Origin: JAAYJG01 sp964450305
GTDB lineage: Bacteria > Bacillota > Clostridia > DSM-8532
Length of the DNA stretch: 48,050 bases
Direction of reading: 5' to 3'
Assembly: GCA_964450305.1 (NCBI GenBank)
Contig: CAYVFB010000017.1
Coordinates: 1-48,050 of the forward strand
In this document: in pieces, positions 16,418 to 24,205 of the stretch
Layout: every line of letters begins with the position of its first letter
Position numbering within the stretch: the first letter of the stretch is position 1
Translations under genes and position numbers: made by a program
The notes under the pieces: generated by a model
The model's input: the letters and a program-made list of their open reading frames with translations, nothing else
The model's database searches: none
What the model was told of the DNA's origin: nothing

Positions 16418-18061
16418 CTACTCATCCACAATATCCAGCTTCAATCCGGCCTTTTCGGCGAATTGAATGATATTGTCCGGCACTTCGGTTTTGGATCCCT
16501 TCTTTTCCGTTTTACCAGCCTTAAACAGTTGGACCTGAAGCTCTTTTCCCGTGCATTCCTGAACACTGCGAACAATGATCTCCATATTTTCGGCGCTGCT
16601 TATAAACTCTCTCTGTTTCAAATCTTCATCCGCAAGCACAACCCATATGGTGTTTTCATCCTTCCACACCGCTTTGGCCTCGCACAGATAAGTAAAAATG
16701 GTCATATGCTTGTTCTTCATTAGCAGCTCTATGACCCTGTCCCATTCCTGGAATGGTTCCTGATTCAAGATAGCGTCATTGGCGGAGGGCTTCGTTGGCT
16801 GTGATGCCGGTTTTGGGGATGTGTGGGACGGAACATTCACCGTTGTTGCGGGTATGGGTGCTGTGGTTGCTGGACTGGCCGGTGAATGGCCTGCCGGAAT
16901 CCCTTCCTCCAGCTTCCTTATCCGCTGTTCGAGAAGCTTCAGTTGATTGAGCAGATTATCTCCATCTCTGTTCAATTCTCTTTCGCATATTCTCAGAAAC
17001 GCCATTTCAAGCAGTATCCTTGGGCTTGTGCTCCAGCGGATCCCTGCTTCAAGATCGGACAATTCGCGCACCACCATCAGCGTTTCGGCAACAGAAACCT
17101 TTTCAGCCAAAACCGGAACCCTGGTTCTTTCTTCAGAGGTCATGGACAGTAACGGTTCAACACTGTTCCCAGCTTTATAGACAAGGATATCCCTGAACAG
17201 CTGTATCATCCCCTGCAGAAACTGAGCAGGATCCTTTCCGGCTGCTATCAGCCGATCGATGGATTCTACAGCCTCTTTGGATTTGCGTTCGATTAAATCG
17301 CCCGCCGTGTCGAGTATCAGAAGGTTGGGCGCAACCCCGATAATTTCGTGAACATCCTCGAGCTTGAGGGGATTCTTTCCGGTGGCCATGCATTGGTCAA
17401 GGATACTGATACCATCCCGCAATGCTCCCTCGGACAGAGATGCTATAAAGAATGCGGCTTCTTTTTCAAGGGTAACACCGGCTTCCCGCGCTACAAATAA
17501 AAGCCTTTGAACAATCCCATCGGCGGAGATTCGTCTGAAATCAAACCGCTGGCATCGGGACAAAACCGTTGCGGGCAGCTTGTGGGGTTCGGTGGTCGCC
17601 AGAATGAACACAACATGCGGGGGTGGTTCCTCCAGGGTTTTCAAAAGGGCATTGAATGCTCCGGTGGAAAGCATGTGCACTTCGTCGATGATATAAACCT
17701 TTTTGCGCGCATGGGTAGGGGTGTAGACCACTTCGTCGATGATGCCCCGGACATTGTCAACGCTGTTGTTTGAAGCGGCATCTATTTCGACAACATCCAA
17801 TATGGTTCCGTCCAGAATACCCCTGCAAACCGTACATTGATTGCATGGATTGCCCTGTCTGGGCTGAAGGCAATTAACAGCGCGAGCAAAAATTTTCGCC
17901 AGAGTCGTTTTACCCGTTCCCCGGGTGCCGCTGAACAGATACGCATGCGCGCTTTGCTCGGACATCACAATATTTTTCAGGGTATTGACAATGTGCTGCT
18001 GTTCGATAACATCATCAAAATCAAGCGGCCTGTATTTGCGGTACAATGCCTGGTGCGCCAT
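16418..18061 (-). CDS. dnaX: DNA polymerase III subunits gamma and tau
   Basis: Clamp-loader ATPase. 547 residues. Walker A GTRGTGKT at 45-52, zinc module cysteines C64, C73, C76 and C79, Walker B VYIIDEVHML near 121-130, SRC sensor near 167-169. A proline/threonine-rich linker (about 390-425) leads to the C-terminal polymerase-binding region. The start ATG at 18061 follows GATGAGGTGTTTTC. The usual Firmicute partners ybaB and recR do not follow; instead the repeat copy B abuts the stop. Upstream on the same strand are the phosphoesterase, fabZ, yebC and yigZ genes, so it may be last in that run. Confidence 0.96.
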   Translation of the reverse strand: MAHQALYRKYRPLDFDDVIEQQHIVNTLKNIVMSEQSAHAYLFSGTRGTGKTTLAKIFARAVNCLQPRQGNPCNQCTVCRGILDGTILDVVEIDAASNNSVDNVRGIIDEVVYTPTHARKKVYIIDEVHMLSTGAFNALLKTLEEPPPHVVFILATTEPHKLPATVLSRCQRFDFRRISADGIVQRLLFVAREAGVTLEKEAAFFIASLSEGALRDGISILDQCMATGKNPLKLEDVHEIIGVAPNLLILDTAGDLIERKSKEAVESIDRLIAAGKDPAQFLQGMIQLFRDILVYKAGNSVEPLLSMTSEERTRVPVLAEKVSVAETLMVVRELSDLEAGIRWSTSPRILLEMAFLRICERELNRDGDNLLNQLKLLEQRIRKLEEGIPAGHSPASPATTAPIPATTVNVPSHTSPKPASQPTKPSANDAILNQEPFQEWDRVIELLMKNKHMTIFTYLCEAKAVWKDENTIWVVLADEDLKQREFISSAENMEIIVRSVQECTGKELQVQLFKAGKTEKKGSKTEVPDNIIQFAEKAGLKLDIVDE

Positions 18062-18111
18062 GAAAACACCTCATCTCCCATTTCTTCAATGTCAGCTTCA
18101 CGGTTAAGGGA

Positions 18112-18816
18112 TTACCATTCACCGAGCATCAGTGGTTTAAATGCAAGATGATCGGCCGAGACCAAATGATAGCGAATACCGTCTGTAACTCCCTCAACGG
18201 CATTCTGACACTTCTTTCCGTGCAGATGACCGTATATGCAAATGTCAACGTGAAATTGATTCAGAAGGTCGACAAAGCCTGTGGGCTTACCCCTGGAACC
18301 GAAAGGGGGATAATGCAGCATGGTGATGACTGTTCCGTTAAAGCCCTCAGTTTCCTGAAGCGACAGCTTCAGCCTTTCCAGTTCTCTGGTATAAATCTTT
18401 TCATCCTCGGACGTAAAGCCTTCCTCCTGTGGACTTTTCCAGCCCCGTGAGCCTGTGATGACCACATTGCCGAAAAAGCAGGCATTATTCTGGAGAAAGG
18501 AAATGCTTTTCAGGTTCTCCCGCTCAAGATATTCATTCAGCTTGTTTTTGGTGGTCCACCAGTAATCATGGTTTCCCTTCGTGATGATCTTCCGTCCCGG
18601 AAGCGTTTCAATATACTGAAAATCAGGGCCTGCGTCATTCAGATAGGTCACCCAGGATATGTCTCCGGGCAGCAGCACCAGATCGTCAGAAGAAACAGTT
18701 TGCAGCCAGTTTTCCCGGATGCGGCGCATATAATCCTCCCACCCCGTACCAAAGACTTCCATCGGTTTGTCCTCGGCCAGGGCAAGGTGTAAATCGGATA
18801 TAGCAAAAATACGCAT
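18112..18816 (-). CDS. Cytosolic metallophosphoesterase
   Basis: 234 residues from the ATG at 18816; a GTG at 18822, overlapping the fabZ stop, is an alternative start. Calcineurin-like motifs: DLHLA near 8-12, GDISW near 53-57, KGNHDYWW near 80-87, and GHLHG near 195. No signal peptide. The opening MRIFAISDLHLA and the tryptophan-rich loop are typical of a conserved clostridial phosphoesterase (COG1768-like). Substrate unknown. It is coupled to fabZ: their ends meet or overlap, and the ribosome binding site AAAGGGAAAG is inside the fabZ coding sequence. Confidence 0.87.
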   Translation of the reverse strand: MRIFAISDLHLALAEDKPMEVFGTGWEDYMRRIRENWLQTVSSDDLVLLPGDISWVTYLNDAGPDFQYIETLPGRKIITKGNHDYWWTTKNKLNEYLERENLKSISFLQNNACFFGNVVITGSRGWKSPQEEGFTSEDEKIYTRELERLKLSLQETEGFNGTVITMLHYPPFGSRGKPTGFVDLLNQFHVDICIYGHLHGKKCQNAVEGVTDGIRYHLVSADHLAFKPLMLGEW

Positions 18817-18818
18817 GA

Positions 18819-19277
18819 TCACACTTTCCCTTTAGGATCCATGATTGCAAACCTGATAATCCCCTCGACAGCCGTTTGATCCTCTACAGAAGCCCGTACC
18901 TTAACCTTGCCGACACCGTGTCGGTATGCGGTAAACTCAGCCTCCAGCTTTAATGTATCCCCGGGAACAACCTGCCTTCTGATCTTCAGATCATCAATGC
19001 CTGTGAACAGCGGAACCTTCCCTTTGTTTTCTTTGAGCATCATCCCGGCAACGCAGGCTGTCTGAGCCAGGGCTTCTACCACCAATACACCGGGCATCAC
19101 GGGGTAATCGGGGAAATGGCCCTGAAAGAAGGGTTCATTCACCGTCACATTTTTGATCGCCACCGCCCGGATAACGGGCCCCAGCTCCACTTCCAGAACC
19201 TTGTCGATCAACAGAAAAGGATACCGGTGCGGAATAATTTCCTTGATTTGCTTTAGATCCATTGGTTGTTTCTCCAT
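18819..19277 (-). CDS. fabZ: 3-hydroxyacyl-[acyl-carrier-protein] dehydratase FabZ
   Basis: Removes water from 3-hydroxyacyl-ACP in fatty-acid elongation. 152 residues, hot-dog fold. The opening IIPHRYPFLLIDKV and the active-site segment FQGHFPDYPVMPGVLVVEAL with H54 and E68 are diagnostic. The ATG at 19277 follows GGGAGATTGGGAGC. It is separate from any fab cluster; its neighbours are yebC and a phosphoesterase, which suggests an operon of mixed housekeeping genes. Confidence 0.96.
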   Translation of the reverse strand: MEKQPMDLKQIKEIIPHRYPFLLIDKVLEVELGPVIRAVAIKNVTVNEPFFQGHFPDYPVMPGVLVVEALAQTACVAGMMLKENKGKVPLFTGIDDLKIRRQVVPGDTLKLEAEFTAYRHGVGKVKVRASVEDQTAVEGIIRFAIMDPKGKV

Positions 19278-19348
19278 GCTCCCAATCTCCCGTTCTATTC
19301 CCCTACTCAGTTATCCCGGCATCATTGCGGGTGCTGCTGTGGGATCGA

Positions 19349-20077
19349 TTAATCCTGGCTCCAGTTGTGATAAATGTTTTGCACGTCATCTAAATCTTCA
19401 AGCTTATCAATCAGCTTCTCCATGTTTTCTGCCAATTCCGGATCCTTCAGCTCGGTTGTGGTCTGGGGAAGCATGGCTACCTCGGCCGTTTCAAAATGGT
19501 AGCCCTGTGTCTCTAATGCCTCAAGCACTTTTGAAAAATCGTCGGGATCGGTGATTATCTCACAGTATTCCTCTTCCTCGATTACATCCAGTGCGCCGGC
19601 CTCCAGCGCCGCCATCAATATAGCATCTTCGTCAAAATCCTTTGTTTTTTCTATGATGAACTGCCCTCTTTTATCAAACATAAAAGATACACAGCCATTG
19701 GTGCCCAGGTTGCCTCCGTACTTGTCGAAGACGTGCCGGACATCGCCCGCCGTGCGGTTCCTGTTGTCGGTAAGGGTTTCAACGATCACCGCGACACCAC
19801 CGGGCCCGTAGCCTTCATACAGGATTTCTTCATAATTGTCGTTGCCTGTTTCCCCGGCAGCCTTTTTAATGCTTCTGGCAATATTGTCATTGGGGACATT
19901 GTTTGCTCTCGCCTTGGCAATAATATCCTTCAGCCGCGTGTTTGCATTCGGGTCGGGCCCGCCGGAGCGCACTGCGATGGCAATTTCCCTTCCCAGCTTT
20001 GTAAATACCTTTCCCCTTTCGGCATCGGCTTTTCCCTTCTTGTGTTTGATATTTGCCCATTTTGAATGACCGGACAT
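19349..20077 (-). CDS. yebC: YebC/PmpR-family protein
   Basis: 242 residues from the ATG at 20077, with GAGGTGGG four bases upstream; the sequence begins MSGHSKWANIKHKKGKADAE, the family hallmark. The three-domain protein has the acidic central stretch EEILYEGYGPGGVA and a C-terminal DLDDVQNIYHN. YebC proteins were long called transcription regulators; recent work links members to translation through difficult proline stretches. Which applies here is unknown. It is 61 bases after yigZ and 71 before fabZ on the same strand. Confidence 0.96.
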   Translation of the reverse strand: MSGHSKWANIKHKKGKADAERGKVFTKLGREIAIAVRSGGPDPNANTRLKDIIAKARANNVPNDNIARSIKKAAGETGNDNYEEILYEGYGPGGVAVIVETLTDNRNRTAGDVRHVFDKYGGNLGTNGCVSFMFDKRGQFIIEKTKDFDEDAILMAALEAGALDVIEEEEYCEIITDPDDFSKVLEALETQGYHFETAEVAMLPQTTTELKDPELAENMEKLIDKLEDLDDVQNIYHNWSQD

Positions 20078-20138
20078 ATTTCCCACCTCAATTTCATTTT
20101 CAATCCAATACCTATTTTCTCATTAACCCGAATAAATT

Positions 20139-20789
20139 TCAACTCAGATAATTTCCCTTTTCATTAAAGTCTACATACACCTTATCAAAAATCGTGATTT
20201 TTGCCTGGCCTGCTGTAATTTCCGCGATTTCCTTTTCAAAATGCTCCATCTTTTCCGGTTCGATGAAAAGCTGCAGCTCTACAATTTCTGAAAAATTCGT
20301 GCCGGCTATGGCAGTTCCGTTTGCAGCCAATACATTCTGAACTTTTCCGTACATGGCGTAATCCAGTTGAACCGTTGTTTTTATACATTGCTTTCTGAAC
20401 AGGACACCTGCATCCTCAAGGCCTGCCGTGGCAGCCTTTCCATATGCGCGTACGAGGCCGGAGGCTCCAAGCAGGATCCCGCCGAAGAAACGCACCACCA
20501 CTACGAGCGCATTGATCAGCTCCCTTTTTCGGATGGCTTCCAAAATCGGTAACCCCGCTGTCCCGGAAGGTTCACCGTCATCTGAAAACCTTTGCGCTGT
20601 GGTTTCGGCTTCAATGATATAGGCATAACAATGATGCCTGGCGTCCCAATATTTCTTTTTCAGCTCTGAAAGATGGCCTTGCACCTCTTCTTCGCTGTTG
20701 ACCGGATAAACCCAGGCCAGAAAACGGGAACGCTTTTCCTCATATTCACCAAAGCCTGTTTTCAGGACTGTACGATAACAGGTTTGCAT
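20139..20789 (-). CDS. yigZ: YigZ/IMPACT-family protein
   Basis: 216 residues from the ATG at 20789, preceded by AAAGGAG. The UPF0029 N-terminal domain shows FSDDGEPSGTAGLPIL near 65-80 and the following VVVVRFFGGILLGASGLVRAY. A ferredoxin-like C-terminal domain (DUF1949) ends the protein. Bacterial members are of unclear role; the eukaryotic relative IMPACT affects translational control through GCN1. It is the first gene of the run leading to dnaX. Confidence 0.93.
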   Translation of the reverse strand: MQTCYRTVLKTGFGEYEEKRSRFLAWVYPVNSEEEVQGHLSELKKKYWDARHHCYAYIIEAETTAQRFSDDGEPSGTAGLPILEAIRKRELINALVVVVRFFGGILLGASGLVRAYGKAATAGLEDAGVLFRKQCIKTTVQLDYAMYGKVQNVLAANGTAIAGTNFSEIVELQLFIEPEKMEHFEKEIAEITAGQAKITIFDKVYVDFNEKGNYLS

Positions 20790-20937
20790 TCCCCAGCTCC
20801 TTTCAACCCCCACGGTAAGGTAAATGATGCGCTTAATCAAATGTAATATTCAAACACGATCGACCTGTCAATAAGGGAGGTATCTCTGGAAAAACCAGTA
20901 GTGCGGGTATACCTTCCCCGCAAGTGACCCCATATAC

Positions 20938-20972
20938 AAAATAAATGATGGCGTAAAGCCATCATTTATTTT
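20938..20972 (-). terminator. Hairpin terminator between the Nudix gene and yigZ
   Basis: Perfect 15-base arms (20938-20952 and 20958-20972) around GTAAA, with A/T runs at both outer ends, so it could act in either direction. On the minus strand it would end transcripts from the Nudix gene at 21321. Confidence 0.65.
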
Positions 20973-21035
20973 ATCAAAAACATCTATGCATGACAATATT
21001 CCTGGTCTTATTCGCCACCGCAAACCAGTTCGGCT

Positions 21036-21185
21036 GTTACTGTTCACACCCCCCGCTTAATAAGTTCATAAACTGCTGCACAGGTACATGTTTTATACTG
21101 AGCGCAGCGAAGGAGTTTTTCAGGAGTAATGAGAGATCCTTCACCTCGTTCAGCCGGCTGTGCCGGCTTACCAGTGAACAGTAAC
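21036..21185. repeat. Dispersed palindromic repeat, copy C (intact ends)
   Basis: 150 bases bounded by perfect 12-base inverted repeats GTTACTGTTCAC and GTGAACAGTAAC. The interior has TGAGCGCAGCGAAGG, GGAGTAAT, and GAGATCCTTCACCTCGTTCA, as in copy A. A short CAGCCGGC-TGTGCCGGCT hairpin sits near the right end. This copy best defines the element's limits. It lies between the Nudix gene and yigZ. Confidence 0.85.
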
Positions 21186-21320
21186 ATTCGGCTTTCAGAC
21201 CGTTATGGCATATCATGTAAACAGGAGCCTTTCTAAGGCCTGTTATGGGTGTCGATTCCTTTATGTTTCATTTTATCGGGGCTGTGTATCAGTTCCCCCG
21301 CGATATTCGTGATAATTGTT

Positions 21321-21746
21321 TCAACTGGCTATTGAAATTAACTCCTTGTATTTCATGAAAGATACATGCAATAAAGAACGATCCTGGCTATAGGTTATTT
21401 TTTCCATAGCTTCCTCAATTGAAAAGAACCCTGCATGAAGAAATTTTGCCGGCTCACCTATACAGAAGCTTTCGTCGGGAGCCATCATGATGAACCAGGT
21501 GATCCGGTTACAAACGGGCTGTTGCCTGGTTACGGAAAAGAATTCATAATTTGTTCTGCCTGCCGCTGAAATAATTGTTGCGTCAATTCCACCTTCCTGC
21601 TTTACCCTTTTAAGCGCTACTTCGCTTTGCAAATCACCATTTTTAATCACCCCTTTTGGGAAAACCCATTCCCCTTTTTCGTTCTGCAAAAGAAACACTT
21701 TACTGCCGGAGAAAACAACCCCTCCTGCACAATTACGTAAAAGCAT
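21321..21746 (-). CDS. Nudix-fold protein with a divergent Nudix box
   Basis: 141 residues. The fold is clear: an N-terminal beta region with AGGVVFSGSKVFLLQNEKGEWVFPKG split by loops, then the box region at 32-54. Where active enzymes have RExxEExG, this has K46-R47-V-K-Q50-E51-G-G53, so two of the three usual metal or base glutamates are replaced (R47 and Q50). The related clostridial family appears to keep an R-R-V-K-E-E form, from memory; this copy is further changed. It may be weakly active or a binding protein. Start ATG at 21746 follows AAAGGGGTAATCGAT. Monocistronic by the hairpin at 20938. Confidence 0.82.
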   Translation of the reverse strand: MLLRNCAGGVVFSGSKVFLLQNEKGEWVFPKGVIKNGDLQSEVALKRVKQEGGIDATIISAAGRTNYEFFSVTRQQPVCNRITWFIMMAPDESFCIGEPAKFLHAGFFSIEEAMEKITYSQDRSLLHVSFMKYKELISIAS

Positions 21747-21924
21747 ATCGATTACCCCTTTCTGTTATTTATTACAACGGTTTCCCGTATCCTTCAGCTT
21801 TGCCTGAACGCTGGTCTCTCCAATAAAAAAGGCACCTTTATGAAATAAATCAATGATTCCAATTGCGTGCCCTTATAAGATCATATGAAATTAAGCGTGA
21901 CATATATAAAAAGGAGGAACAAAA

Positions 21925-22011
21925 ATGAAAATAATCCATATCAGTTTAATACCCGCTTTCAAAGTTTTTAATCACCAAAAAAAAATTTATTTTGGTTTTG
22001 GAGGTTTGTGA
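21925..22011 (+). CDS. Possible 28-residue peptide with a strong ribosome binding site
   Basis: ATG at 21925 follows AAAAGGAGGAAC with six to eight bases of spacing, as good as any start in the window. The product is 28 residues, MKIIHISLIPAFKVF then NHQKKIYFGFGGL: hydrophobic N-terminal half, aromatic-glycine end, no cysteine. Its last 44 bases overlap, on the opposite strand, the 3' end of the gene at 21968-22144. Not recognised. It may be chance, but the ribosome binding site is hard to ignore. Confidence 0.35.
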   Translation: MKIIHISLIPAFKVFNHQKKIYFGFGGL

Positions 22012-22144
22012 TCTCCTGTGTAGGTTTCGTCTGTTTTTCGTACAAATTTCCAAACTGAGGCATGGTCTCGGACAGATTCTTTTTAGAATAACTATCTATG
22101 ATATGCAAATCTTTATCGGTCAGCTTCACTTTCTTGTTCTTCAT
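21968..22144 (-). CDS. Small hypothetical protein (58 aa)
   Basis: 58 residues from the ATG at 22144, with AAAGGAG nine bases upstream; the 16-residue upstream extension has no such site. Lysine-rich opening MKNKKVKLTDKDLHIIDSY, middle SETMPQFGNLYEKQ, and an unusual end NKFFFGD encoded by a T9 run. No membrane segment. Not recognised. It overlaps the small plus-strand ORF at 21925 tail to tail. Confidence 0.6.
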   Translation of the reverse strand: MKNKKVKLTDKDLHIIDSYSKKNLSETMPQFGNLYEKQTKPTQEITNLQNQNKFFFGD

Positions 22145-22344
22145 TGAGCTCAACTCCTTTGGTACAAGGAAGAATAAAACAAGCGTATTCACAAACCCTG
22201 TATTGAATGAGAAATTTACTTCTCTCTTACTTCTATTGTACCACAGAATCAGTTTTTTACTACTCGAAAATGATCTTTTATATAATTATTTGGATAATTA
22301 TTTCCCAAGTGATGATTTGCCAGTGGAAAACCTTCCGGCGCACC

Positions 22345-22372
22345 AAAAAGAGGAGCCGTTTTTCGGCTCCTC
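22345..22372 (-). terminator. Rho-independent terminator after hpf
   Basis: GAGGAGCCG and CGGCTCCTC (nine pairs) around a five-base loop, followed on the minus strand by TTTTT. It lies 53 bases after the hpf stop. Confidence 0.88.
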
Positions 22373-22424
22373 GCATATTTCAATCTGGAGGTATGTGGCA
22401 GTAAACACATAGGAAGCACAGAGG

Positions 22425-22955
22425 TTAAAACTCGGGTTCAATCAATCCATAATGGCCGTCCTTGCGCTTGTAAACAACATTCACTTCTTCGGTTTCGGCG
22501 TTGGAGAATACAAAAAAGCTGTGACCCAGCAAGTTCATTTGTAAAATTGCCTCTTCAACGTCCATGGGTTTTATCGCAAACTTTTTGCTTTTCATGATTT
22601 TATAACTTTTCTCTTCTTCGATGGGCTCCTCTATCAGGAAGTTATCGGGCACAACACTTTCCTGATGGATTCTCTTGCCCAGTTTTGTTTTGTTTTTTCT
22701 GATTTGACGTTCCAGCTTGTCTATTACAGCATCAACCGAAGCATACATATCGTCTGTAGTTTCTTCTGCTCGAATGAACATTCCCTTGGACACGATGGTA
22801 ACTTCCAGAATGTGACGATAGTTTTCAACTGTAAAGGTTAAATGACATTCAGTTTCTGGTTTAAAAAATTTTTCAATCTTGGTCAGCTTTTTGATGGCTT
22901 GTTGCCTTAAAGCTTCAGAAACCTCTGTGTTCTTTCCATTGACGATGTACTTCAT
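22425..22955 (-). CDS. hpf: Long-form ribosome hibernation promoting factor
   Basis: Dimerises 70S ribosomes into inactive 100S particles in stationary phase. 176 residues from the ATG at 22955 (AAAGGGGATG upstream); a 26-residue in-frame extension is unlikely. The N-terminal HPF/RaiA domain spans about 1-98 (MKYIVNGKNTEVSEALRQQA, then TVENYRHILEVTI), a linker follows, and the C-terminal dimerisation domain spans about 118-176 with FAIKPMDVEEAILQMNLLGH and FFVFSNAETEEVNVVYKRKD, both typical. Upstream on the minus strand there is a possible extended -10 (TGGTAAAAT, 23053-23061) and, alternatively, a sigma-B-like GTTTAT-13-GGGTAA pair (23068-23092). A cluster of DnaA-box-like sites lies 200-320 bases upstream. 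Confidence 0.96.
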   Translation of the reverse strand: MKYIVNGKNTEVSEALRQQAIKKLTKIEKFFKPETECHLTFTVENYRHILEVTIVSKGMFIRAEETTDDMYASVDAVIDKLERQIRKNKTKLGKRIHQESVVPDNFLIEEPIEEEKSYKIMKSKKFAIKPMDVEEAILQMNLLGHSFFVFSNAETEEVNVVYKRKDGHYGLIEPEF

Positions 22956-23148
22956 CTTAACATCCCCTTTCAGTTTTTCACAACCCCATGCCGCTAAAGG
23001 AACCCCGGTTTCAGGAAAACCCTCATCGAACATGGCTCTGTTTCCCTGATTCTATTTTACCACATTTTTACCCCAAATTAATAAAAATAAACACAGATCT
23101 GGCTTTCCGGTTTCACAGGTGTTGCGGCAAGATAAAAAATCGGGTGAA

Positions 23149-23279
23149 TTATTCACATTTCCCATCCACAATAAGCACACACGACGAAGAATCAAGGGTT
23201 TTCAGCCTGGGGATAATGTGGATAAAGTTGTGCATAACCGGCTATTATTCGGTTTTTGCCTGTGGATAAGTTTTTCACA
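23149..23279. promoter_or_regulatory. Cluster of DnaA-box-like 9-mers
   Basis: Exact consensus boxes TGTGGATAA at 23217-23225 and 23261-23269, one-mismatch TGTGCATAA at 23229-23237 and one-mismatch TTATTCACA at 23149-23157, with a weaker CCATCCACA at 23162. They lie in the 624-base gene-free region between hpf and the stress protein gene. No dnaA or dnaN is nearby, so this is probably not the chromosome origin; a DnaA-binding or titration locus is possible. Confidence 0.5.
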
Positions 23280-23521
23280 TATTACAGGAATGTTAATAGA
23301 ACGACATTCGATTATGTCGGCATTGCAGGTAATTAAGTACATTTTCATTATTATTGTTTTTATTTGCTAACTCTTTATCCAATAAAGTAACTGTGGAAGT
23401 AATCGTAACCCAGATAACCATGTTCGCGCAGTGATAAAGCAGAACCCTCCAAGCTGGCTGCCAGGCCCGCATAACCGTTCATGAACCATGAAGCCGGCTT
23501 GGAAGGTCGGTTCAATCGTGA

Positions 23522-23567
23522 AAAGCATGTATCCGACTGTATCAGGCGAATCCGATGAACATGCTTT
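23522..23567 (-). terminator. Weak terminator-like hairpin after the stress protein gene
   Basis: AAAGCATGT (23522-23530) pairs with ACATGCTTT (23559-23567); on the minus strand TTTT follows. It starts 12 bases after the stop at 23580. A second imperfect hairpin (CCAAGCTGGCT with AGCCGGCTTGG) lies farther on, at about 23449-23502. Confidence 0.4.
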
Positions 23568-23579
23568 CCGAAAGGTCCG

Positions 23580-24059
23580 CTAGTGCGTATTCACTCTTTC
23601 CGCTCCGTTGGTCTGGAGGATGTTTGTGATGTCATCCACCTTGTCTTCCTCTGTTTTCATTGTAAACACAACCTTACCGCTCTTGACATCAGATTCATAC
23701 CTTTTGCTTTCTTCCTCCGGTATGCCCAAATCCACAAGCCCGCCAATGATACCGCCGGTTGCCGCTCCGCCGATTAGCCCTGTGATTGGCCCCGCCGCAG
23801 CGATAATACCGAGGCCTGGGATCGCTACCAGGCCGGCACCGATTAACAGGCCGGCAAGCCCGCCGATAATCCCTCCGGTAACAGCGCCATTGGAAATATT
23901 ATCATTCACCATTCCCGTTGCATCTCTTGATTCGGTCTGATCTCCATTTTTAGCCAGTATGGAAATATCATCTGTCCGAAGACCTCGTTCCTTAATCTCC
24001 CTGGCCGCTTTTTCCGCAAAATCCATTCTGTCGAATACACCTACTACGGTTACAGACAT
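23580..24059 (-). CDS. General stress protein 17M-like (YflT domain) with glycine-zipper region
   Basis: 159 residues. The N-terminal YflT-type fold (about 1-40) begins MSVTVVGVFDRMDFAEKAAR. The middle (about 58-112) is a glycine/alanine/isoleucine-rich stretch with repeats such as GGIIGGLAGLLIGAG and GGAATGGIIGGL, a glycine zipper likely to insert into or lie on membranes. The C-terminal part carries the VKSGKVVFTMKTEEDKVDDI segment typical of such proteins. The start ATG at 24059 follows AAAGGAGGGC. Likely a stress-induced protein of unknown mechanism; no stress promoter could be firmly placed. Confidence 0.82.
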   Translation of the reverse strand: MSVTVVGVFDRMDFAEKAAREIKERGLRTDDISILAKNGDQTESRDATGMVNDNISNGAVTGGIIGGLAGLLIGAGLVAIPGLGIIAAAGPITGLIGGAATGGIIGGLVDLGIPEEESKRYESDVKSGKVVFTMKTEEDKVDDITNILQTNGAERVNTH

Positions 24060-24097
24060 AAAAGCCCTCCTTTCATTTTCTTCCCTGCGTATAACAG

Positions 24098-24138
24098 AAA
24101 AAAAAAACTATATATGCTGATGACTCAACATATATAGT
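24098..24138 (-). terminator. Rho-independent terminator after the TolC-like pair
   Basis: Perfect 10-base arms (24107-24116 and 24129-24138), 12-base loop, then T10 on the minus strand. About 70 bases after the stop at 24206. Confidence 0.88.
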
Positions 24139-24205
24139 ATGTCTTTAACTGAAACGATTATTCTTTTATGAAAGCCCACCGTTTGTATGTTTTTCGGGTG
24201 TTCAT

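Noticed and set aside
18062..18111. Signal-recognition-particle RNA next to dnaX
   Set aside because: The usual Firmicute neighbour ffs was looked for on both sides of dnaX and its conserved GGAAGCAGCC-type loop is absent.
23034..23580. Chromosome origin
   Set aside because: DnaA-like boxes are present but dnaA, dnaN and an AT-rich unwinding array are not; a DnaA-binding site is the smaller claim.
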